A DNA stretch of 64,000 nt from Phaeocystidibacter luteus (lineage in GTDB: Bacteria > Bacteroidota > Bacteroidia > Flavobacteriales > Schleiferiaceae). Positions 17,894 to 28,437 of this stretch are shown here, piece after piece; the first letter of the stretch is position 1; each line of letters begins with the position of its first letter. The position numbers and the translations under genes were made by a program. Where the stretch lies: contig NZ_WBVO01000009.1 in the NCBI RefSeq assembly GCF_008933115.1, positions 82,734 through 146,733 of the forward strand. The letters are read 5' to 3'. The notes beneath the pieces were generated by a model. The model ran no database searches. It saw only the letters and a list, made by a program, of their open reading frames with translations, and had not been told where the DNA came from.

Positions 17894-19234
17894 TTACATC
17901 ACATTAGCAGTTGAACGACCTTTCAAACGACCACTCTTCATCAAACCATCATAGTGACGGTTCAACAAATAACTCTCAATTTGCATGAGGGTATCCAAAA
18001 TAACACCCACAATAATCAAGAGTGAAGTACCTCCGTAGAACTGAGCCCATTGCGTGGTCATGTTCAACTGCATTGCGAATGCTGGCAAAATAGCTAGCAA
18101 GGCAAGCAGAATCGCACCCGGCAAGGTGATACGACTCAAGATCTCATCGAGATACTCAGCGGTAGCGCGACCCGGCTTAACACCTGGTACGAAACCACCA
18201 TTTCTTTTCAAATCATCTGCAATGTTGTTGGTGTTCACCTGAATTGCAGTGTAGAAGTATGTAAAGCCGATGATCAATACGGCAAATACTAAGTTGTACC
18301 AGAATCCAGTGAAATCACTGAAGTAGGTTATAACCCAACTGTCACCCTCTGTTTGTGCAAACTGCGCAACCGTAACAGGAATGAACATGATAGCCTGTGC
18401 GAAGATGATTGGCATTACACCAGAAGCATTCACACGCAATGGCAAGTACTCACGTCCCAATGGGCGTCCTGCTTGACCACCACCAGCTGCGTTACGTGCA
18501 GCATACTGCAATGGTACGCGACGTACAGCTTGGGTAAGTCCGATTGCAAACATCACTACAAGGTAGAATGCTGCAAGCTCAAGAACGATAGTAATCAAAC
18601 CACCTGCACCACCTTCTAGACGAGCAGTGAATTCCTGCACGATAGAGATAGGGAATGAAGCGATGATACCTACCATAATCAAGATAGAGATACCGTTTCC
18701 GATTCCGCGGTCGGTGATACGCTCACCCAACCACATTGCGAAGATGGTACCGGCTACCAAGGTTGTGATAGATAGGAACCAGAACAACTGGTCTGAGATC
18801 ACATATCCTACACCTTGAGCCATCAAGTTGGTTACATAACTCGGAGCCTGTACCAAACAGATAGCGATGGTCAGGTAGCGAGTCATTTGAGTAATCTTCT
18901 GTCTTCCACTCTCACCGTCTTTCTGAAGCTTCTGGATAGAAGGAACAGCAAGACCGAGGAGCTGAATTACGATAGACGCAGAAATGTAAGGCATGATGCC
19001 AAGCGCCAAGATAGAAGCATTTGCGAATGCACCTCCAGTAAAGGCGTTGAGCAACCCCATCAAACCGCTGCCTGTTTGATCTTGAAGTTGAGACAATGAA
19101 TTGATGTCAACCCCAGGCAATGGAACATTGGAGCCTACACGGTAGATGAAGAGCAATCCGAGAGTAAGGAGAATCTTATTTCTAAGTTCCTCAATCTTCC
19201 AGATATTCTGCAGTGTATCGATAAACTTTTTCAT
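17894..19234 (-). CDS. secY: Preprotein translocase subunit SecY
   Basis: 446 residues with ten hydrophobic segments, the core channel of the Sec translocon. Visible landmarks are [20 protein letters not shown] in segment 1, [17 protein letters not shown] (segment 2 and plug region), [11 protein letters not shown], and the cytoplasmic loop [19 protein letters not shown]. It lies between rplO and infA as in the spc operon. It must export the many signal-peptide proteins in this window, including those handed on to T9SS. Confidence 0.97.
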   Translation of the reverse strand: MKKFIDTLQNIWKIEELRNKILLTLGLLFIYRVGSNVPLPGVDINSLSQLQDQTGSGLMGLLNAFTGGAFANASILALGIMPYISASIVIQLLGLAVPSIQKLQKDGESGRQKITQMTRYLTIAICLVQAPSYVTNLMAQGVGYVISDQLFWFLSITTLVAGTIFAMWLGERITDRGIGNGISILIMVGIIASFPISIVQEFTARLEGGAGGLITIVLELAAFYLVVMFAIGLTQAVRRVPLQYAARNAAGGGQAGRPLGREYLPLRVNASGVMPIIFAQAIMFIPVTVAQFAQTEGDSWVITYFSDFTGFWYNLVFAVLIIGFTYFYTAIQVNTNNIADDLKRNGGFVPGVKPGRATAEYLDEILSRITLPGAILLALLAILPAFAMQLNMTTQWAQFYGGTSLLIIVGVILDTLMQIESYLLNRHYDGLMKSGRLKGRSTANVM

Positions 19235-19249
19235 GCGGTATTAAAGCGC

Positions 19250-19699
19250 TTAAAGCGTTTCGGCTACTCCACCTTGAGCTTCGATAGCCGATTTCGCCGT
19301 TTCACTGAACTTGTTTGCTTTGACGGTCAATTTAGCTTTCAATTCGCCACGACCCAAGATTTTCACTAGGTCGTTTTTGTCAGCTAGACCGTTGGCAACA
19401 AGAACGTCTTTGTCAACCGTATCTGTAACTTTCTTATTATCAACCAATGACTGAAGAGCGTCGAGGTTAATCGAGCGGTATTCAACACGGTTAATATTTT
19501 TAAAGCCGAACTTCGGTACACGGCGTTGAAGAGGCATTTGGCCACCTTCGAATCCGATTTTACGTGAGTAACCCGAGCGAGACTTTGCGCCTTTGTGACC
19601 ACGAGTAGCAGTACCGCCTTTGCCGGTACCTTCGCCACGGCCTACGCGCTTGCTGTTGTGAGTCGAACCCGATGCGGGCTTGAGATTACTAAGATCCAT
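19250..19699 (-). CDS. rplO: 50S ribosomal protein L15
   Basis: 149 residues. The Gly- and basic-rich N-terminus KRVGRGEGTGKGGTATRGHK and the segment GGQMPLQRRVPKFGFKN are characteristic. A late 50S assembly protein. Spaced 23 bp after rpmD and 15 bp before secY. Confidence 0.97.
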   Translation of the reverse strand: MDLSNLKPASGSTHNSKRVGRGEGTGKGGTATRGHKGAKSRSGYSRKIGFEGGQMPLQRRVPKFGFKNINRVEYRSINLDALQSLVDNKKVTDTVDKDVLVANGLADKNDLVKILGRGELKAKLTVKANKFSETAKSAIEAQGGVAETL

Positions 19700-19722
19700 T
19701 TCTCTGATCCTTTATACTGTTG

Positions 19723-19905
19723 TTACTGTACTTCTTCTACAGTGATGAGGTGTGATACGCGAGCGATCATACCTTTTACCTGTGCTGTAGCTTCGTGCTC
19801 TACAGATTGATTCATCTTGCGCAAGCCAAGTGCCTCGAGAGTTCTCTTTTGGCGACCAGTGCGGTTGATGGCGCTGCGTACTTGTGTGATCTTTACTTTC
19901 GACAT
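19723..19905 (-). CDS. rpmD: 50S ribosomal protein L30
   Basis: 60 residues, normal length. SKVKITQVRSAINRTGRQKR and LEALGLRKMNQSVEHEAT match the family's ferredoxin-like fold. Placed between rpsE and rplO as usual. Confidence 0.95.
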   Translation of the reverse strand: MSKVKITQVRSAINRTGRQKRTLEALGLRKMNQSVEHEATAQVKGMIARVSHLITVEEVQ

Positions 19906-19924
19906 CTTCGTTCGTTTTGTGGTA

Positions 19925-20449
19925 TTAACCGTTGAACACTTTGTCCATGCTCACACCGCGTTGACGAGCAACTTCACGTGCATCGCGCATGTTGAGAAGT
20001 GCAACGAAAGTAGCTTTCACCAAGTTGTGTGGGTTCGAAGAACCTTTAGACTTAGCGAGTACGTCGTGTACACCGGCACTCTCCAAAACGTGACGCATCG
20101 CACCACCGGCAATTACACCGGTACCGTGTGCAGCGGGGCGCAAAAATACGCGAGCTCCGCCGAATTTGCCACTTTCTTCGTGAGGAACTGTAGTTCCAGC
20201 TAGAGGAATGCGGTAAAGATTCTTTTTAGCGTCTTCGATTCCTTTGGTGATAGCCTCAGAAACTTCTTTTGACTTACCCAATCCGTATCCGGCGATACCT
20301 TTCTCGTTTCCTACAACCACCATGGCTGAGAATGCGAAAGTACGTCCACCTTTAGTCACCTTAGTTACACGCTGAATACCTACTAGGCGGTCAACGAGTT
20401 CGAGACCTGATGGCTTTACTGTTCTTGCGTTCTTAACTCCTTTCAACAT
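19925..20449 (-). CDS. rpsE: 30S ribosomal protein S5
   Basis: 174 residues. The N-terminal double-stranded-RNA-binding-like domain shows [20 protein letters not shown] and [20 protein letters not shown]. The C-terminal domain shows [21 protein letters not shown]5 helps decoding fidelity and mRNA entry. It lies 6 bp after rplR. Confidence 0.97.
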   Translation of the reverse strand: MLKGVKNARTVKPSGLELVDRLVGIQRVTKVTKGGRTFAFSAMVVVGNEKGIAGYGLGKSKEVSEAITKGIEDAKKNLYRIPLAGTTVPHEESGKFGGARVFLRPAAHGTGVIAGGAMRHVLESAGVHDVLAKSKGSSNPHNLVKATFVALLNMRDAREVARQRGVSMDKVFNG

Positions 20450-20455
20450 GGTCTA

Positions 20456-20812
20456 TTAGAATTTGAGTCCGGCTTCTCTGGCTCCTTCAGCCAAAGACTT
20501 CACACGTCCGTGATACAAGTAACCTCCGCGGTCGAATGAGCAAGTAGTGATACCTGCTTCCTTCGCCTTTTCTGCGATGGCTTTACCTACGAGCTTAGCT
20601 CGGTCGGATTTTGTTCCTTCAGCTCCTGCAACACTCTTCTCGAGTGATGATGCTGATGCAAGCGTCTTTCCACTAACGTCGTCGATCAACTGTGCGTAGA
20701 TCTCTTTGTTAGAACGGAATACCGCTAGGCGTGGGCTCTCCGCTGTACCTTCAACATCTTTGCGGATGCGGCGGCGGATGCGATTTCTTCTTTCAATCTT
20801 AGTCAGTGCCAT
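20456..20812 (-). CDS. rplR: 50S ribosomal protein L18
   Basis: 118 residues. [38 protein letters not shown] and the end [20 protein letters not shown] are typical. L18 helps bring 5S rRNA into the 50S subunit together with L5. Confidence 0.97.
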   Translation of the reverse strand: MALTKIERRNRIRRRIRKDVEGTAESPRLAVFRSNKEIYAQLIDDVSGKTLASASSLEKSVAGAEGTKSDRAKLVGKAIAEKAKEAGITTCSFDRGGYLYHGRVKSLAEGAREAGLKF

Positions 20813-20819
20813 TGCCTAC

Positions 20820-21377
20820 TTATTTTTTAGCAGCAGATTTACCAGCTTTTCTACGGATGTGCTCACCTACGAAGCGGATACCTTTTCCTTTGTAAGGCTC
20901 CGGCTTGCGGAATGAACGCACCTTCGCCGCAACAGCTCCGAGAAGCTGCTTGTCGTGCGATGTAAGCGTGATAATCGGGTTCTTACCTTTCTCAGACTTG
21001 GTCTCAACCTTCACCTCTTGAGGAACCTCGAACATGATGTTGTGCGAGTACCCTACAGAGATATCTAGGATTTGACCTTGGTTAGAGGCGCGGTAACCCA
21101 CACCTACTAGTTCCATTTCTTTCTTGAAGCCTTCCGCTACACCGATCACCATATTGTTGATCAATGCGCGATACAATCCGTGTTGTGCACGAGTGTACTT
21201 CTCTTCGTTGTCGCGATTTACCGTCAACACACCCTCCTCGATTGAGGCAGAGATAGCAGGCTCAGTGATTGTTTGAGTGAGTTCACCCAATTTACCTTTT
21301 GCGGTAACCACATTGCCGTTAATCTGCACATCGACCCCTTCGGGAATAGTGATGGTAGCTTTACCTATCCTTGACAT
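20820..21377 (-). CDS. rplF: 50S ribosomal protein L6
   Basis: 185 residues, two related L6 domains. SRIGKATITIPEGVDVQING opens the first. The second has the signature RKPEPYKGKGIRFVGEHIRR. L6 lies near the factor-binding site. Spaced 19 bp from rpsH and 7 bp from rplR. Confidence 0.97.
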   Translation of the reverse strand: MSRIGKATITIPEGVDVQINGNVVTAKGKLGELTQTITEPAISASIEEGVLTVNRDNEEKYTRAQHGLYRALINNMVIGVAEGFKKEMELVGVGYRASNQGQILDISVGYSHNIMFEVPQEVKVETKSEKGKNPIITLTSHDKQLLGAVAAKVRSFRKPEPYKGKGIRFVGEHIRRKAGKSAAKK

Positions 21378-21396
21378 GGTCTAATTCTTTGCAGTA

Positions 21397-21795
21397 TTAA
21401 TAAACGTAGCACAAAACTTCACCACCCACTTTGTTGGCACGAGCTTGCTTGTCGGTCATCACTCCTTTAGAAGTGCTCACGATAGCTACACCCAAACCAT
21501 TCTTCACGCGAGGCATGGTGTCGGTATTGGCATATTGACGAAGACCAGGCTTAGAAACGCGCTGCAATCCACGGAAGGCAGGCTGCTTGGTTACTACGTC
21601 GTACTTCAACGCAATCTTGATGGTTCCTTGAACCGCATCTTCGTCTACTTTGTAGCTCAATACGTATCCTTGGTCAACCAAGATTTTGGTCATTTCAATC
21701 TTCAGCTTTGAAGCTGGAATCTCAACCACTTTGTGGCCGGCTTTGGCAGCATTCCTGATTCTTGTCAGGAAGTCGGCGATTGGATCTGTGATCAT
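21397..21795 (-). CDS. rpsH: 30S ribosomal protein S8
   Basis: 132 residues. TDPIADFLTRIRNAAKAGHK at the N-terminus and VAIVSTSKGVMTDKQARA at the C-terminus identify it. In E. coli S8 represses the spc operon by binding its mRNA at rplE; I could not see an equivalent site here. Confidence 0.97.
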   Translation of the reverse strand: MITDPIADFLTRIRNAAKAGHKVVEIPASKLKIEMTKILVDQGYVLSYKVDEDAVQGTIKIALKYDVVTKQPAFRGLQRVSKPGLRQYANTDTMPRVKNGLGVAIVSTSKGVMTDKQARANKVGGEVLCYVY

Positions 21796-21814
21796 CTCTT
21801 TCGCTTTATTCTTT

Positions 21815-22084
21815 TTACCAACTAGCTTTCTTCACGCCTGGGATAAGTCCCTTGTTCGCCATCTCGCGGAACTGAACGCGAGAAAGTCCGAACTGACGCA
21901 TGTAACCACGTGGACGACCAGTGAGCTTACAACGATTGTGGAGGCGCACAGGTGAAGCGTTCTTAGGAAGCTTCTGTAGTGCCTCGTAATCGCCAGCTTC
22001 TTTCAAAGCCTGACGCTTCTCAGCGTACTTGTCTACGAGTTTTTGTCTCTTGACCTCACGGGCCTTCATTGATTCTTTAGCCAT
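21815..22084 (-). CDS. rpsN: 30S ribosomal protein S14, long zinc-independent form
   Basis: 89 residues. [19 protein letters not shown] and the C-terminal [18 protein letters not shown] are typical. It has a single Cys, so this is the longer form without the CxxC zinc motif. Spaced 6 bp after rplE. Confidence 0.97.
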   Translation of the reverse strand: MAKESMKAREVKRQKLVDKYAEKRQALKEAGDYEALQKLPKNASPVRLHNRCKLTGRPRGYMRQFGLSRVQFREMANKGLIPGVKKASW

Positions 22085-22090
22085 CGTAGC

Positions 22091-22636
22091 TTACTTTTTA
22101 AAAGGTAATCCGAAAGCTTTCAACAAGGCTTTCGCCTCCTTGTCCGTCTTCGCGGTGGTTACGAATGTGATATCCATACCTGAGATGTTGTTCACCTTAT
22201 CGATGTCGATCTCTGGGAAGATAATTTGTTCTGTGATACCGAGGGTGTAGTTACCACGGCCATCGAAGCCATCCTTAATCCCCTGGAAGTCGCGGATGCG
22301 AGGTAGTGACGCTGAAATCAGACGGTCGAGGAACTCATACATGCGTACGCTGCGAAGCGTTACACGTGCACCGATAGGCATACCCTTACGGAGCTTAAAG
22401 TTAGAGATGTCCTTTTTCGACTTAGTCATCACTGCCTTTTGGCCAGAGATAAGTGTCATCTCGTCCACTGCGTACTCGATCAATTTCTTGTCGGCTACTG
22501 CAGCTCCAACACCTTGGCTGAGGACGATTTTCTGTAGGCGAGGAACTTCCATGTGGTTCTGGTAACCGAATTCTTCGGTCAACGCCTTTACAATCTTGTC
22601 GCGATAAACGCTTTTAAGTCTTGGTTCCATGTCCAT
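22091..22636 (-). CDS. rplE: 50S ribosomal protein L5
   Basis: 181 residues from an ATG whose A is the last base of the rplX stop codon (TGATG), indicating translational coupling; a GTG one codon upstream and an ATG two codons downstream are alternatives. [31 protein letters not shown] and [17 protein letters not shown] are family marks. L5 binds 5S rRNA and contacts P-site tRNA. Confidence 0.96.
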   Translation of the reverse strand: MDMEPRLKSVYRDKIVKALTEEFGYQNHMEVPRLQKIVLSQGVGAAVADKKLIEYAVDEMTLISGQKAVMTKSKKDISNFKLRKGMPIGARVTLRSVRMYEFLDRLISASLPRIRDFQGIKDGFDGRGNYTLGITEQIIFPEIDIDKVNNISGMDITFVTTAKTDKEAKALLKAFGLPFKK

Positions 22637-22956
22637 CACTTGATTACCTCTCCTGATTTCTTAGCGTAACGAACAAGCTTACCGTTCTCGTCGTGCTTAC
22701 GACCAATACGAGTTGGCTTGTTCTCCTTCGGATCTACCAACAACAAGTTGGAGATGTGGATAGGAGCTTCCATTTGTACAATACCCCCTTGCGGGTTAGA
22801 AGCACTCGGCTTCTGGTGCTTAGAAACCATGTTCACGCCTTCTACGACGGCACGGTTTTGTTTTGGGATCATGCGGATAACACGACCGGTTTGTCCTTTG
22901 GAGTTACCGGCGATTACCTGTACGTTGTCTCCCTTCTTGATGTGAAACTTTGCCAT
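22636..22956 (-). CDS. rplX: 50S ribosomal protein L24
   Basis: 106 residues from [20 protein letters not shown], which opens a KOW motif; [20 protein letters not shown] follows. I chose this ATG because the upstream alternatives (MSEA, 4 codons earlier, or MRLR, 13 codons earlier) add sequence absent from the family and the longest overlaps rplN. L24 starts 50S assembly. It shares one base with rplE. Confidence 0.94.
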   Translation of the reverse strand: MAKFHIKKGDNVQVIAGNSKGQTGRVIRMIPKQNRAVVEGVNMVSKHQKPSASNPQGGIVQMEAPIHISNLLLVDPKENKPTRIGRKHDENGKLVRYAKKSGEVIK

Positions 22957-22975
22957 TGCTTCGCTCATTATTCGA

Positions 22976-23344
22976 TTAAAGCACCTCAGGCGCAAGAGAT
23001 ACGATCTTCATATACTGACGGTCGCGCAACTCACGGGCAACTGGTCCGAATACACGTGTTCCGCGCATCTCACCTGTTGCACCTAGAAGAACACAAGCGT
23101 TGTCATCAAAACGGATGTATGATCCGTCTGGACGGCGAACTTCTTTCTTCGTGCGTACCACAACTGCTGTCGATACAGCTCCCTTCTTCACGTTTCCGGA
23201 AGGAGTGGATTGCTTCACTGAAACGACAATCTTGTCGCCTACGGAAGCGTAACGACGCTTCGTGCCTCCAAGAACGCGGATGCAAAGCACCTCTTTCGCC
23301 CCTGTGTTATCGGCAACTCTAAGTCTTGATTCCTGTTGTACCAT
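22976..23344 (-). CDS. rplN: 50S ribosomal protein L14
   Basis: 122 residues, the standard length. [20 protein letters not shown], the signature [20 protein letters not shown] and [10 protein letters not shown] identify it. L14 forms an intersubunit bridge and is where the silencing factor RsfS binds. It starts 1 bp after rpsQ. Confidence 0.97.
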   Translation of the reverse strand: MVQQESRLRVADNTGAKEVLCIRVLGGTKRRYASVGDKIVVSVKQSTPSGNVKKGAVSTAVVVRTKKEVRRPDGSYIRFDDNACVLLGATGEMRGTRVFGPVARELRDRQYMKIVSLAPEVL

Positions 23345-23345
23345 C

Positions 23346-23606
23346 TTACTTTGCCCTTTCGATGATTTCGACTACTCTCCACTTCTTTGTCTTGCTGAGT
23401 GGACGTGTTTCCATAATGCGTACAGTGTCGCCTTCATTGCAATCGTTCGTCTCGTCGTGAGCATGGAACTTCTTGCTAAAGTTTACGAACTTACCGTACA
23501 ATGGGTGCTTAACGCGACGTTGTACGTTTACCGTAACGCTCTTGTTCATCTTGGAGCTAGTAACAACTCCAATACGTTCTTTACGGAGATTTCTCTTTGT
23601 TTCCAT
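23346..23606 (-). CDS. rpsQ: 30S ribosomal protein S17
   Basis: 86 residues, an OB fold: [60 protein letters not shown] primary 16S rRNA binder. Spaced 5 bp after rpmC and 1 bp before rplN. Confidence 0.97.
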   Translation of the reverse strand: METKRNLRKERIGVVTSSKMNKSVTVNVQRRVKHPLYGKFVNFSKKFHAHDETNDCNEGDTVRIMETRPLSKTKKWRVVEIIERAK

Positions 23607-23611
23607 CGCGT

Positions 23612-23836
23612 TTATGCTTTTGCTTCTGAAGCTTGTGAATTTCTCTTAGCCAACTCCGTCTTGATACGAGCAACATCGCGACGCGTTGCGCGGAGGCTCA
23701 TTGGGTTCTCTAGCGGAGAAATATGGTGGGTCATTCGCATCTTGGTGAGGTTCTGCTCGAACTCTACCAATTGCTCCTGAAGCTCCTCGGTCGTAAGACC
23801 TGTGATCTCTGACTGTTTCATCTTCTTAAGCTTCAA
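23612..23836 (-). CDS. rpmC: 50S ribosomal protein L29
   Basis: 74 residues, an all-helical hairpin; the [17 protein letters not shown] segment is the family signature. L29 sits at the exit tunnel. Its start lies 11 bp inside the rplP gene, so translation of the two is probably coupled. The last residues, NSQASEAKA, are a short extra tail. Confidence 0.95.
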   Translation of the reverse strand: MKLKKMKQSEITGLTTEELQEQLVEFEQNLTKMRMTHHISPLENPMSLRATRRDVARIKTELAKRNSQASEAKA

Positions 23837-24245
23837 AATCTCTTCTTACAACAAACTTCGTGCGTACCGGAAGCTTCTGCGCAGCTAGGCGCAATGCTTC
23901 TTTAGCTACATCGTAAGGAACACCTTCCAATTCGAATAACATGCGGCCCGGCTTAACCACGGCTGCCCAGTATTCAGGTGCACCTTTACCTTTACCCATA
24001 CGTACCTCGAGAGGTTTCTTGGTGATTGGCTTATCAGGGAAGACACGAATCCACAACTGACCTTCACGCTTCATGTAACGCGTAGCAGCGATACGGGCAG
24101 CTTCGATCTGACGTGCTGTCATCCAAACTGAGTCCAACGACTTGATTCCAAAAGAGCCGTAGGCCAACTGTGTGCCGCGTTGGGCGTTGCCCTTCATGCG
24201 GCCTTTGAACATTTTTCTATGTTTCGTCCGTTTCGGTGATAACAT
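23826..24245 (-). CDS. rplP: 50S ribosomal protein L16
   Basis: 139 residues. [40 protein letters not shown] and [20 protein letters not shown] are characteristic. L16 helps form the A-site tRNA channel. Overlaps rpmC by 11 bp. Confidence 0.97.
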   Translation of the reverse strand: MLSPKRTKHRKMFKGRMKGNAQRGTQLAYGSFGIKSLDSVWMTARQIEAARIAATRYMKREGQLWIRVFPDKPITKKPLEVRMGKGKGAPEYWAAVVKPGRMLFELEGVPYDVAKEALRLAAQKLPVRTKFVVRRDFEA

Positions 24246-24271
24246 CGGTACGACGATTTAATTTGCTCTTA

Positions 24272-24988
24272 TTACTTCTTTCCGCCTCTACGCTTCGGTC
24301 CACCTTTCTGGTTACCTCCGCCGGCTTTCTTCACATTGCCAAGCATGTTCGACAAGTCGCGCTTACCGTATACTTCGCCTTTCATGATCCATACCTTCAC
24401 TCCGATACGACCGTAAGTCGTGTGAGCTTCAGCCTGGTGGTAGTCGATATCCGCACGGAAAGTGTGGAGTGGAGTACGACCGTCCTTGAACATCTCAGAA
24501 CGAGACATCTCGGCGCCGTTCAATCGACCAGAAACCTGGATCTTAATTCCTTCAGCTCCCATTCTCATCGCTGCACCAACTGCCATTTTCACAGCACGAC
24601 GGAAAGAAATACGTCCTTCCAATTGGCGAGCAACGCTGTCAGCTACCAACTTGGCATCCAACTCAGGTCGCTTAATCTCGAAGATGTTGATTTGAACCTC
24701 TTTCTTAGTAAGCTTCTTCAACTCTTCGCGTAGTTTATCTACTTCTTGACCTCCTTTACCGATGATGATACCCGGGCGAGCCGTAGTAATTGTCACGGTA
24801 ACGAGCTTCAAGGTGCGCTCGATGATGATGCGCGATACACTTGCCTTTGTTAGACGAGCGTAGAGGTACTTACGGATTTGTGCATCTTCGGCAAGCTTGT
24901 CGCCGTAGTTCTTACCTCCGTACCAGTTGCTCTCCCAGCCGCGAATGTATCCAAGTCGGTTCCCGATAGGGTTCGTCTTTTGTCCCAT
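24272..24988 (-). CDS. rpsC: 30S ribosomal protein S3
   Basis: 238 residues. The N-terminal [20 protein letters not shown] is followed by a type II KH domain with [20 protein letters not shown]. The C-terminal domain contains [21 protein letters not shown]3 lines the mRNA entry tunnel. The end is a Gly/Lys-rich tail ([15 protein letters not shown]). Confidence 0.97.
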   Translation of the reverse strand: MGQKTNPIGNRLGYIRGWESNWYGGKNYGDKLAEDAQIRKYLYARLTKASVSRIIIERTLKLVTVTITTARPGIIIGKGGQEVDKLREELKKLTKKEVQINIFEIKRPELDAKLVADSVARQLEGRISFRRAVKMAVGAAMRMGAEGIKIQVSGRLNGAEMSRSEMFKDGRTPLHTFRADIDYHQAEAHTTYGRIGVKVWIMKGEVYGKRDLSNMLGNVKKAGGGNQKGGPKRRGGKK

Positions 24989-24999
24989 TGTCTCGTTTA

Positions 25000-25422
25000 T
25001 TAGGCTTCAGTAGTCTCGTTCACTTCAGTACTTGCGCTTCCAACAACCAGTGTTACGTGGTTTGAACGCTTGCGAATTCTATGCGCACGTCCTTGCGGAG
25101 CTGGCTGAATTCTCTTCAACATACGAGCACTGTCTACTTGAATCTCTTGTACGATCAAGTTGTTGTCCTCAATACGCTTTCCTTCATTCTTAGCTTCCCA
25201 GTTGGCCAAGGCAGAACGCAATAGTTTCTCCAAACGACCTGCGGCCTCCTTTGAGGAGTGCTGAAGCATGAACATTGCTTTCTCAACTTCAACTCCACGA
25301 ATCATATCCGCTACGAGGCGCATTTTGCGTGGTGAAGTTGGACAGTTGCGCAAGCTTGCAATCGCCTTTTCTTTCTTGGCTGCCTTCAGAGCAACTGCTC
25401 TGTTGTGTTTACGTACACCCAT
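25000..25422 (-). CDS. rplV: 50S ribosomal protein L22
   Basis: 140 residues. [20 protein letters not shown] and the tunnel-loop region [20 protein letters not shown] identify it. The loop lines the exit tunnel where macrolides bind. A Thr/Glu-rich tail of about 15 residues extends beyond the usual end. Confidence 0.97.
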   Translation of the reverse strand: MGVRKHNRAVALKAAKKEKAIASLRNCPTSPRKMRLVADMIRGVEVEKAMFMLQHSSKEAAGRLEKLLRSALANWEAKNEGKRIEDNNLIVQEIQVDSARMLKRIQPAPQGRAHRIRKRSNHVTLVVGSASTEVNETTEA

Positions 25423-25434
25423 TTCGTCTGTCGA

Positions 25435-25716
25435 TTATCGTTTGCCTTTGTCCTTCTTGTTCCCGGCGTGACCACGGAAAGTACGCGTTGGTGCGAATTC
25501 TCCTAGTTTGTGACCTACCATGTTCTCAGTTACATACACCGGCACGAAAGTGCGTCCGTTGTGTACGGCAATCGTTTGTCCAACGAATTCTGGAGAAATC
25601 ATTGACGCACGTGACCAAGTTTTGATCACTGTCTTCTTGCCAGACTCAACATTCGCGAGAACTTTCTTCTCGAGCTTGTAGTGGATGTAGGGTCCTTTTT
25701 TCAGCGAACGAGCCAT
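25435..25716 (-). CDS. rpsS: 30S ribosomal protein S19
   Basis: 93 residues. [38 protein letters not shown] and the signature [19 protein letters not shown] are clear. S19 pairs with S13 in the 30S head. Confidence 0.97.
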   Translation of the reverse strand: MARSLKKGPYIHYKLEKKVLANVESGKKTVIKTWSRASMISPEFVGQTIAVHNGRTFVPVYVTENMVGHKLGEFAPTRTFRGHAGNKKDKGKR

Positions 25717-25726
25717 ATCCCTTTAA

Positions 25727-26551
<825 letters not shown>

Positions 26552-26555
26552 GGTA

Positions 26556-26849
26556 TTAGATATTGCTGTAGATATCAATCATTTCACCTTCGCGGACATC
26601 CACGATGGCCTTCTTATAAGCAGACTTTGATCCTTCAATCATTCCTGCCTTCGTGTAACGACTCATTCTACGAGCCGGAACAACTTGCGTACGAACAGCC
26701 TCTACATTGACGCCGTAGAACGCTTCTACTGCTTTCTTAATCTCCACTTTGTTGGCGTCACGACGAACAACGAAGGAGTAGCGATTCTGCTCCTCTGCGT
26801 CGGCCGAGGCCTTCTCTGTGATGATCGGACGGATCAAGATATTCTCCAT
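26556..26849 (-). CDS. rplW: 50S ribosomal protein L23
   Basis: 97 residues from an ATG sharing its A with the rplD stop codon (TGATG). [40 protein letters not shown] and [10 protein letters not shown] are typical. L23 docks trigger factor and SRP at the tunnel exit. Confidence 0.96.
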   Translation of the reverse strand: MENILIRPIITEKASADAEEQNRYSFVVRRDANKVEIKKAVEAFYGVNVEAVRTQVVPARRMSRYTKAGMIEGSKSAYKKAIVDVREGEMIDIYSNI

Positions 26850-27481
26850 CACTTTTGGCTTAATACGTTCTCAATTCTTTCAATCGAACCTTCTGTTAGC
26901 ACTAGCGTTCCCGCGTTCATAATCTGATAAGTGCTTAATTCAGAGGCTGTTACAACTTTCGACCCCTCAAAATTTCGGGATGACAAATATACGTTTTTAT
27001 TCGTATCACCTACGACTACAACGCTTTTTTTCTCATTAAGTCCCAAAGCTTTAAGGATTTCCGCATACTGCTTGGTCTTTGGAGCTTCGAAGTTCAAGTC
27101 CTCAAGTACAATTACTTGATCGTTCTTCACCTTCATGCTCAATGCAGAACGGCGAGCAAGAACCTTAACTTTCTTATTTAGCTTGAAACCGTAGTCGCGT
27201 GGCTCTGGTCCAAAGGCCGTTCCACCTCCACGGTGCAAAGGTCCCTTCAATGAACCATAACGAGCTCCACCAGTTCCTTTTTGCTTGTGGTGCTTCTTGG
27301 TCGTACGAGAAACTTCCGCACGAGCCTTCACCTTGTGTGTACCTTGACGTTGGTTAGCGAGGTACTGCTTGACATCCAAGTAAATTGCATGCTCGTTTGG
27401 TTCGATAGCGAATACGCCATCGTTGAGCTTCACCTTACGTCCGGAGTCTTTTCCTTGGGTATTGATGACCGTACGTTCCAT
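26849..27481 (-). CDS. rplD: 50S ribosomal protein L4
   Basis: 210 residues. The loop that reaches the tunnel is visible as TKKHHKQKGTGGARYGSLKG followed by PLHRGGGTAFGPEPRDY. L4 represses the S10 operon in E. coli; no matching leader is evident here. It is coupled by one-base overlaps to both rplC (TAATG) and rplW (TGATG). Confidence 0.97.
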   Translation of the reverse strand: MERTVINTQGKDSGRKVKLNDGVFAIEPNEHAIYLDVKQYLANQRQGTHKVKARAEVSRTTKKHHKQKGTGGARYGSLKGPLHRGGGTAFGPEPRDYGFKLNKKVKVLARRSALSMKVKNDQVIVLEDLNFEAPKTKQYAEILKALGLNEKKSVVVVGDTNKNVYLSSRNFEGSKVVTASELSTYQIMNAGTLVLTEGSIERIENVLSQK

Positions 27482-28095
27482 TACTTCTCTACGATTACAT
27501 ATGAGTTCTTAGCTCCCGGCACAGATCCCTTCACAACGAGAAGGTTCTTTTCTGTGTCGACCTTCAACACTTGAAGGTTTTGAATCTTTGTGCGCTCTGC
27601 ACCCATGTGGCCAGCCATTCGCATACCCTTGAATACGCGTGATGGATCTGAACCAGCACCGATGGAACCAGGTGCACGTAGACGGTTGTGCTGACCGTGA
27701 GTAGCTTGACCCACACCAGCGAAGCCGTGGCGCTTAACACCACCTTGGAAGCCTTTACCCTTTGACGTACCAATTACGTCAACGAATTCGCCTTCCGCGA
27801 AGAGTTCAACATTCAACTCGTCGCCGAGCTTTACTGAATCCGCAGCGAAGTCGCGGAACTCCACGTACTTCTTTTTAGCTTCAGTACCAGCTTTCTTGGC
27901 ATGGCCGGCGGCAGGTTGCGAGGCGTTCTTCTTGTCACCCCATCCAATCTGCACGGCGCTGTAACCATCGACATCCTCAGTCTTCACTTGAGTAACCACA
28001 CATGGGCCAACTTCAAGAACCGTACAAGGCAAGTTTTTACCTTCCGGGCTGAAGATGCTGGTCATTCCGATTTTTTTACCAATCAATCCAGGCAT
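27481..28095 (-). CDS. rplC: 50S ribosomal protein L3
   Basis: 204 residues. [20 protein letters not shown] starts the beta barrel, and the extended loop is [19 protein letters not shown], reaching the peptidyl-transferase centre. The central segment [19 protein letters not shown] is the family signature. Spaced 23 bp after rpsJ. Confidence 0.97.
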   Translation of the reverse strand: MPGLIGKKIGMTSIFSPEGKNLPCTVLEVGPCVVTQVKTEDVDGYSAVQIGWGDKKNASQPAAGHAKKAGTEAKKKYVEFRDFAADSVKLGDELNVELFAEGEFVDVIGTSKGKGFQGGVKRHGFAGVGQATHGQHNRLRAPGSIGAGSDPSRVFKGMRMAGHMGAERTKIQNLQVLKVDTEKNLLVVKGSVPGAKNSYVIVEK

Positions 28096-28118
28096 CTCTT
28101 ATTACTTAAATCCGTTCG

Positions 28119-28424
28119 TTAGACTTTAATCTCTACTTCAACCCCGCTAGGCAACTCCAACTTCATCAAAGCATCAATCGTCTTTGAAGAAGATGAGTAG
28201 ATATCGAGCAAACGCTTGTAAGAGCTAAGCTCGAACTGCTCGCGAGACTTCTTGTTCACGTGTGGTGAGCGGAGCACCGTAAAAATGCGCTTGTTAGTCG
28301 GCAATGGAATTGGACCGTTTACCACCGCACCTGTGCTCTTCACCGTCTTAACGATCTTCTCAGCAGACTTGTCTACCAAGTTATGGTCGTAAGACTTCAA
28401 TTTGATTCTGATCTTCTGGCTCAT
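28119..28424 (-). CDS. rpsJ: 30S ribosomal protein S10
   Basis: 101 residues from [20 protein letters not shown]; the frame stays open 36 codons further upstream into fusA, but that part is not S10-like. [20 protein letters not shown] is the signature. S10 is also the partner of NusB in antitermination. It starts 13 bp after fusA with no tuf gene between them. Confidence 0.97.
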   Translation of the reverse strand: MSQKIRIKLKSYDHNLVDKSAEKIVKTVKSTGAVVNGPIPLPTNKRIFTVLRSPHVNKKSREQFELSSYKRLLDIYSSSSKTIDALMKLELPSGVEVEIKV

Positions 28425-28437
28425 CTGATGAACTCTA

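Noticed and set aside
22693..23322. 209-codon plus-strand frame opposite rplX and rplN
   Set aside because: Shadow of well-conserved ribosomal protein genes. It has no recognisable domain or promoter.
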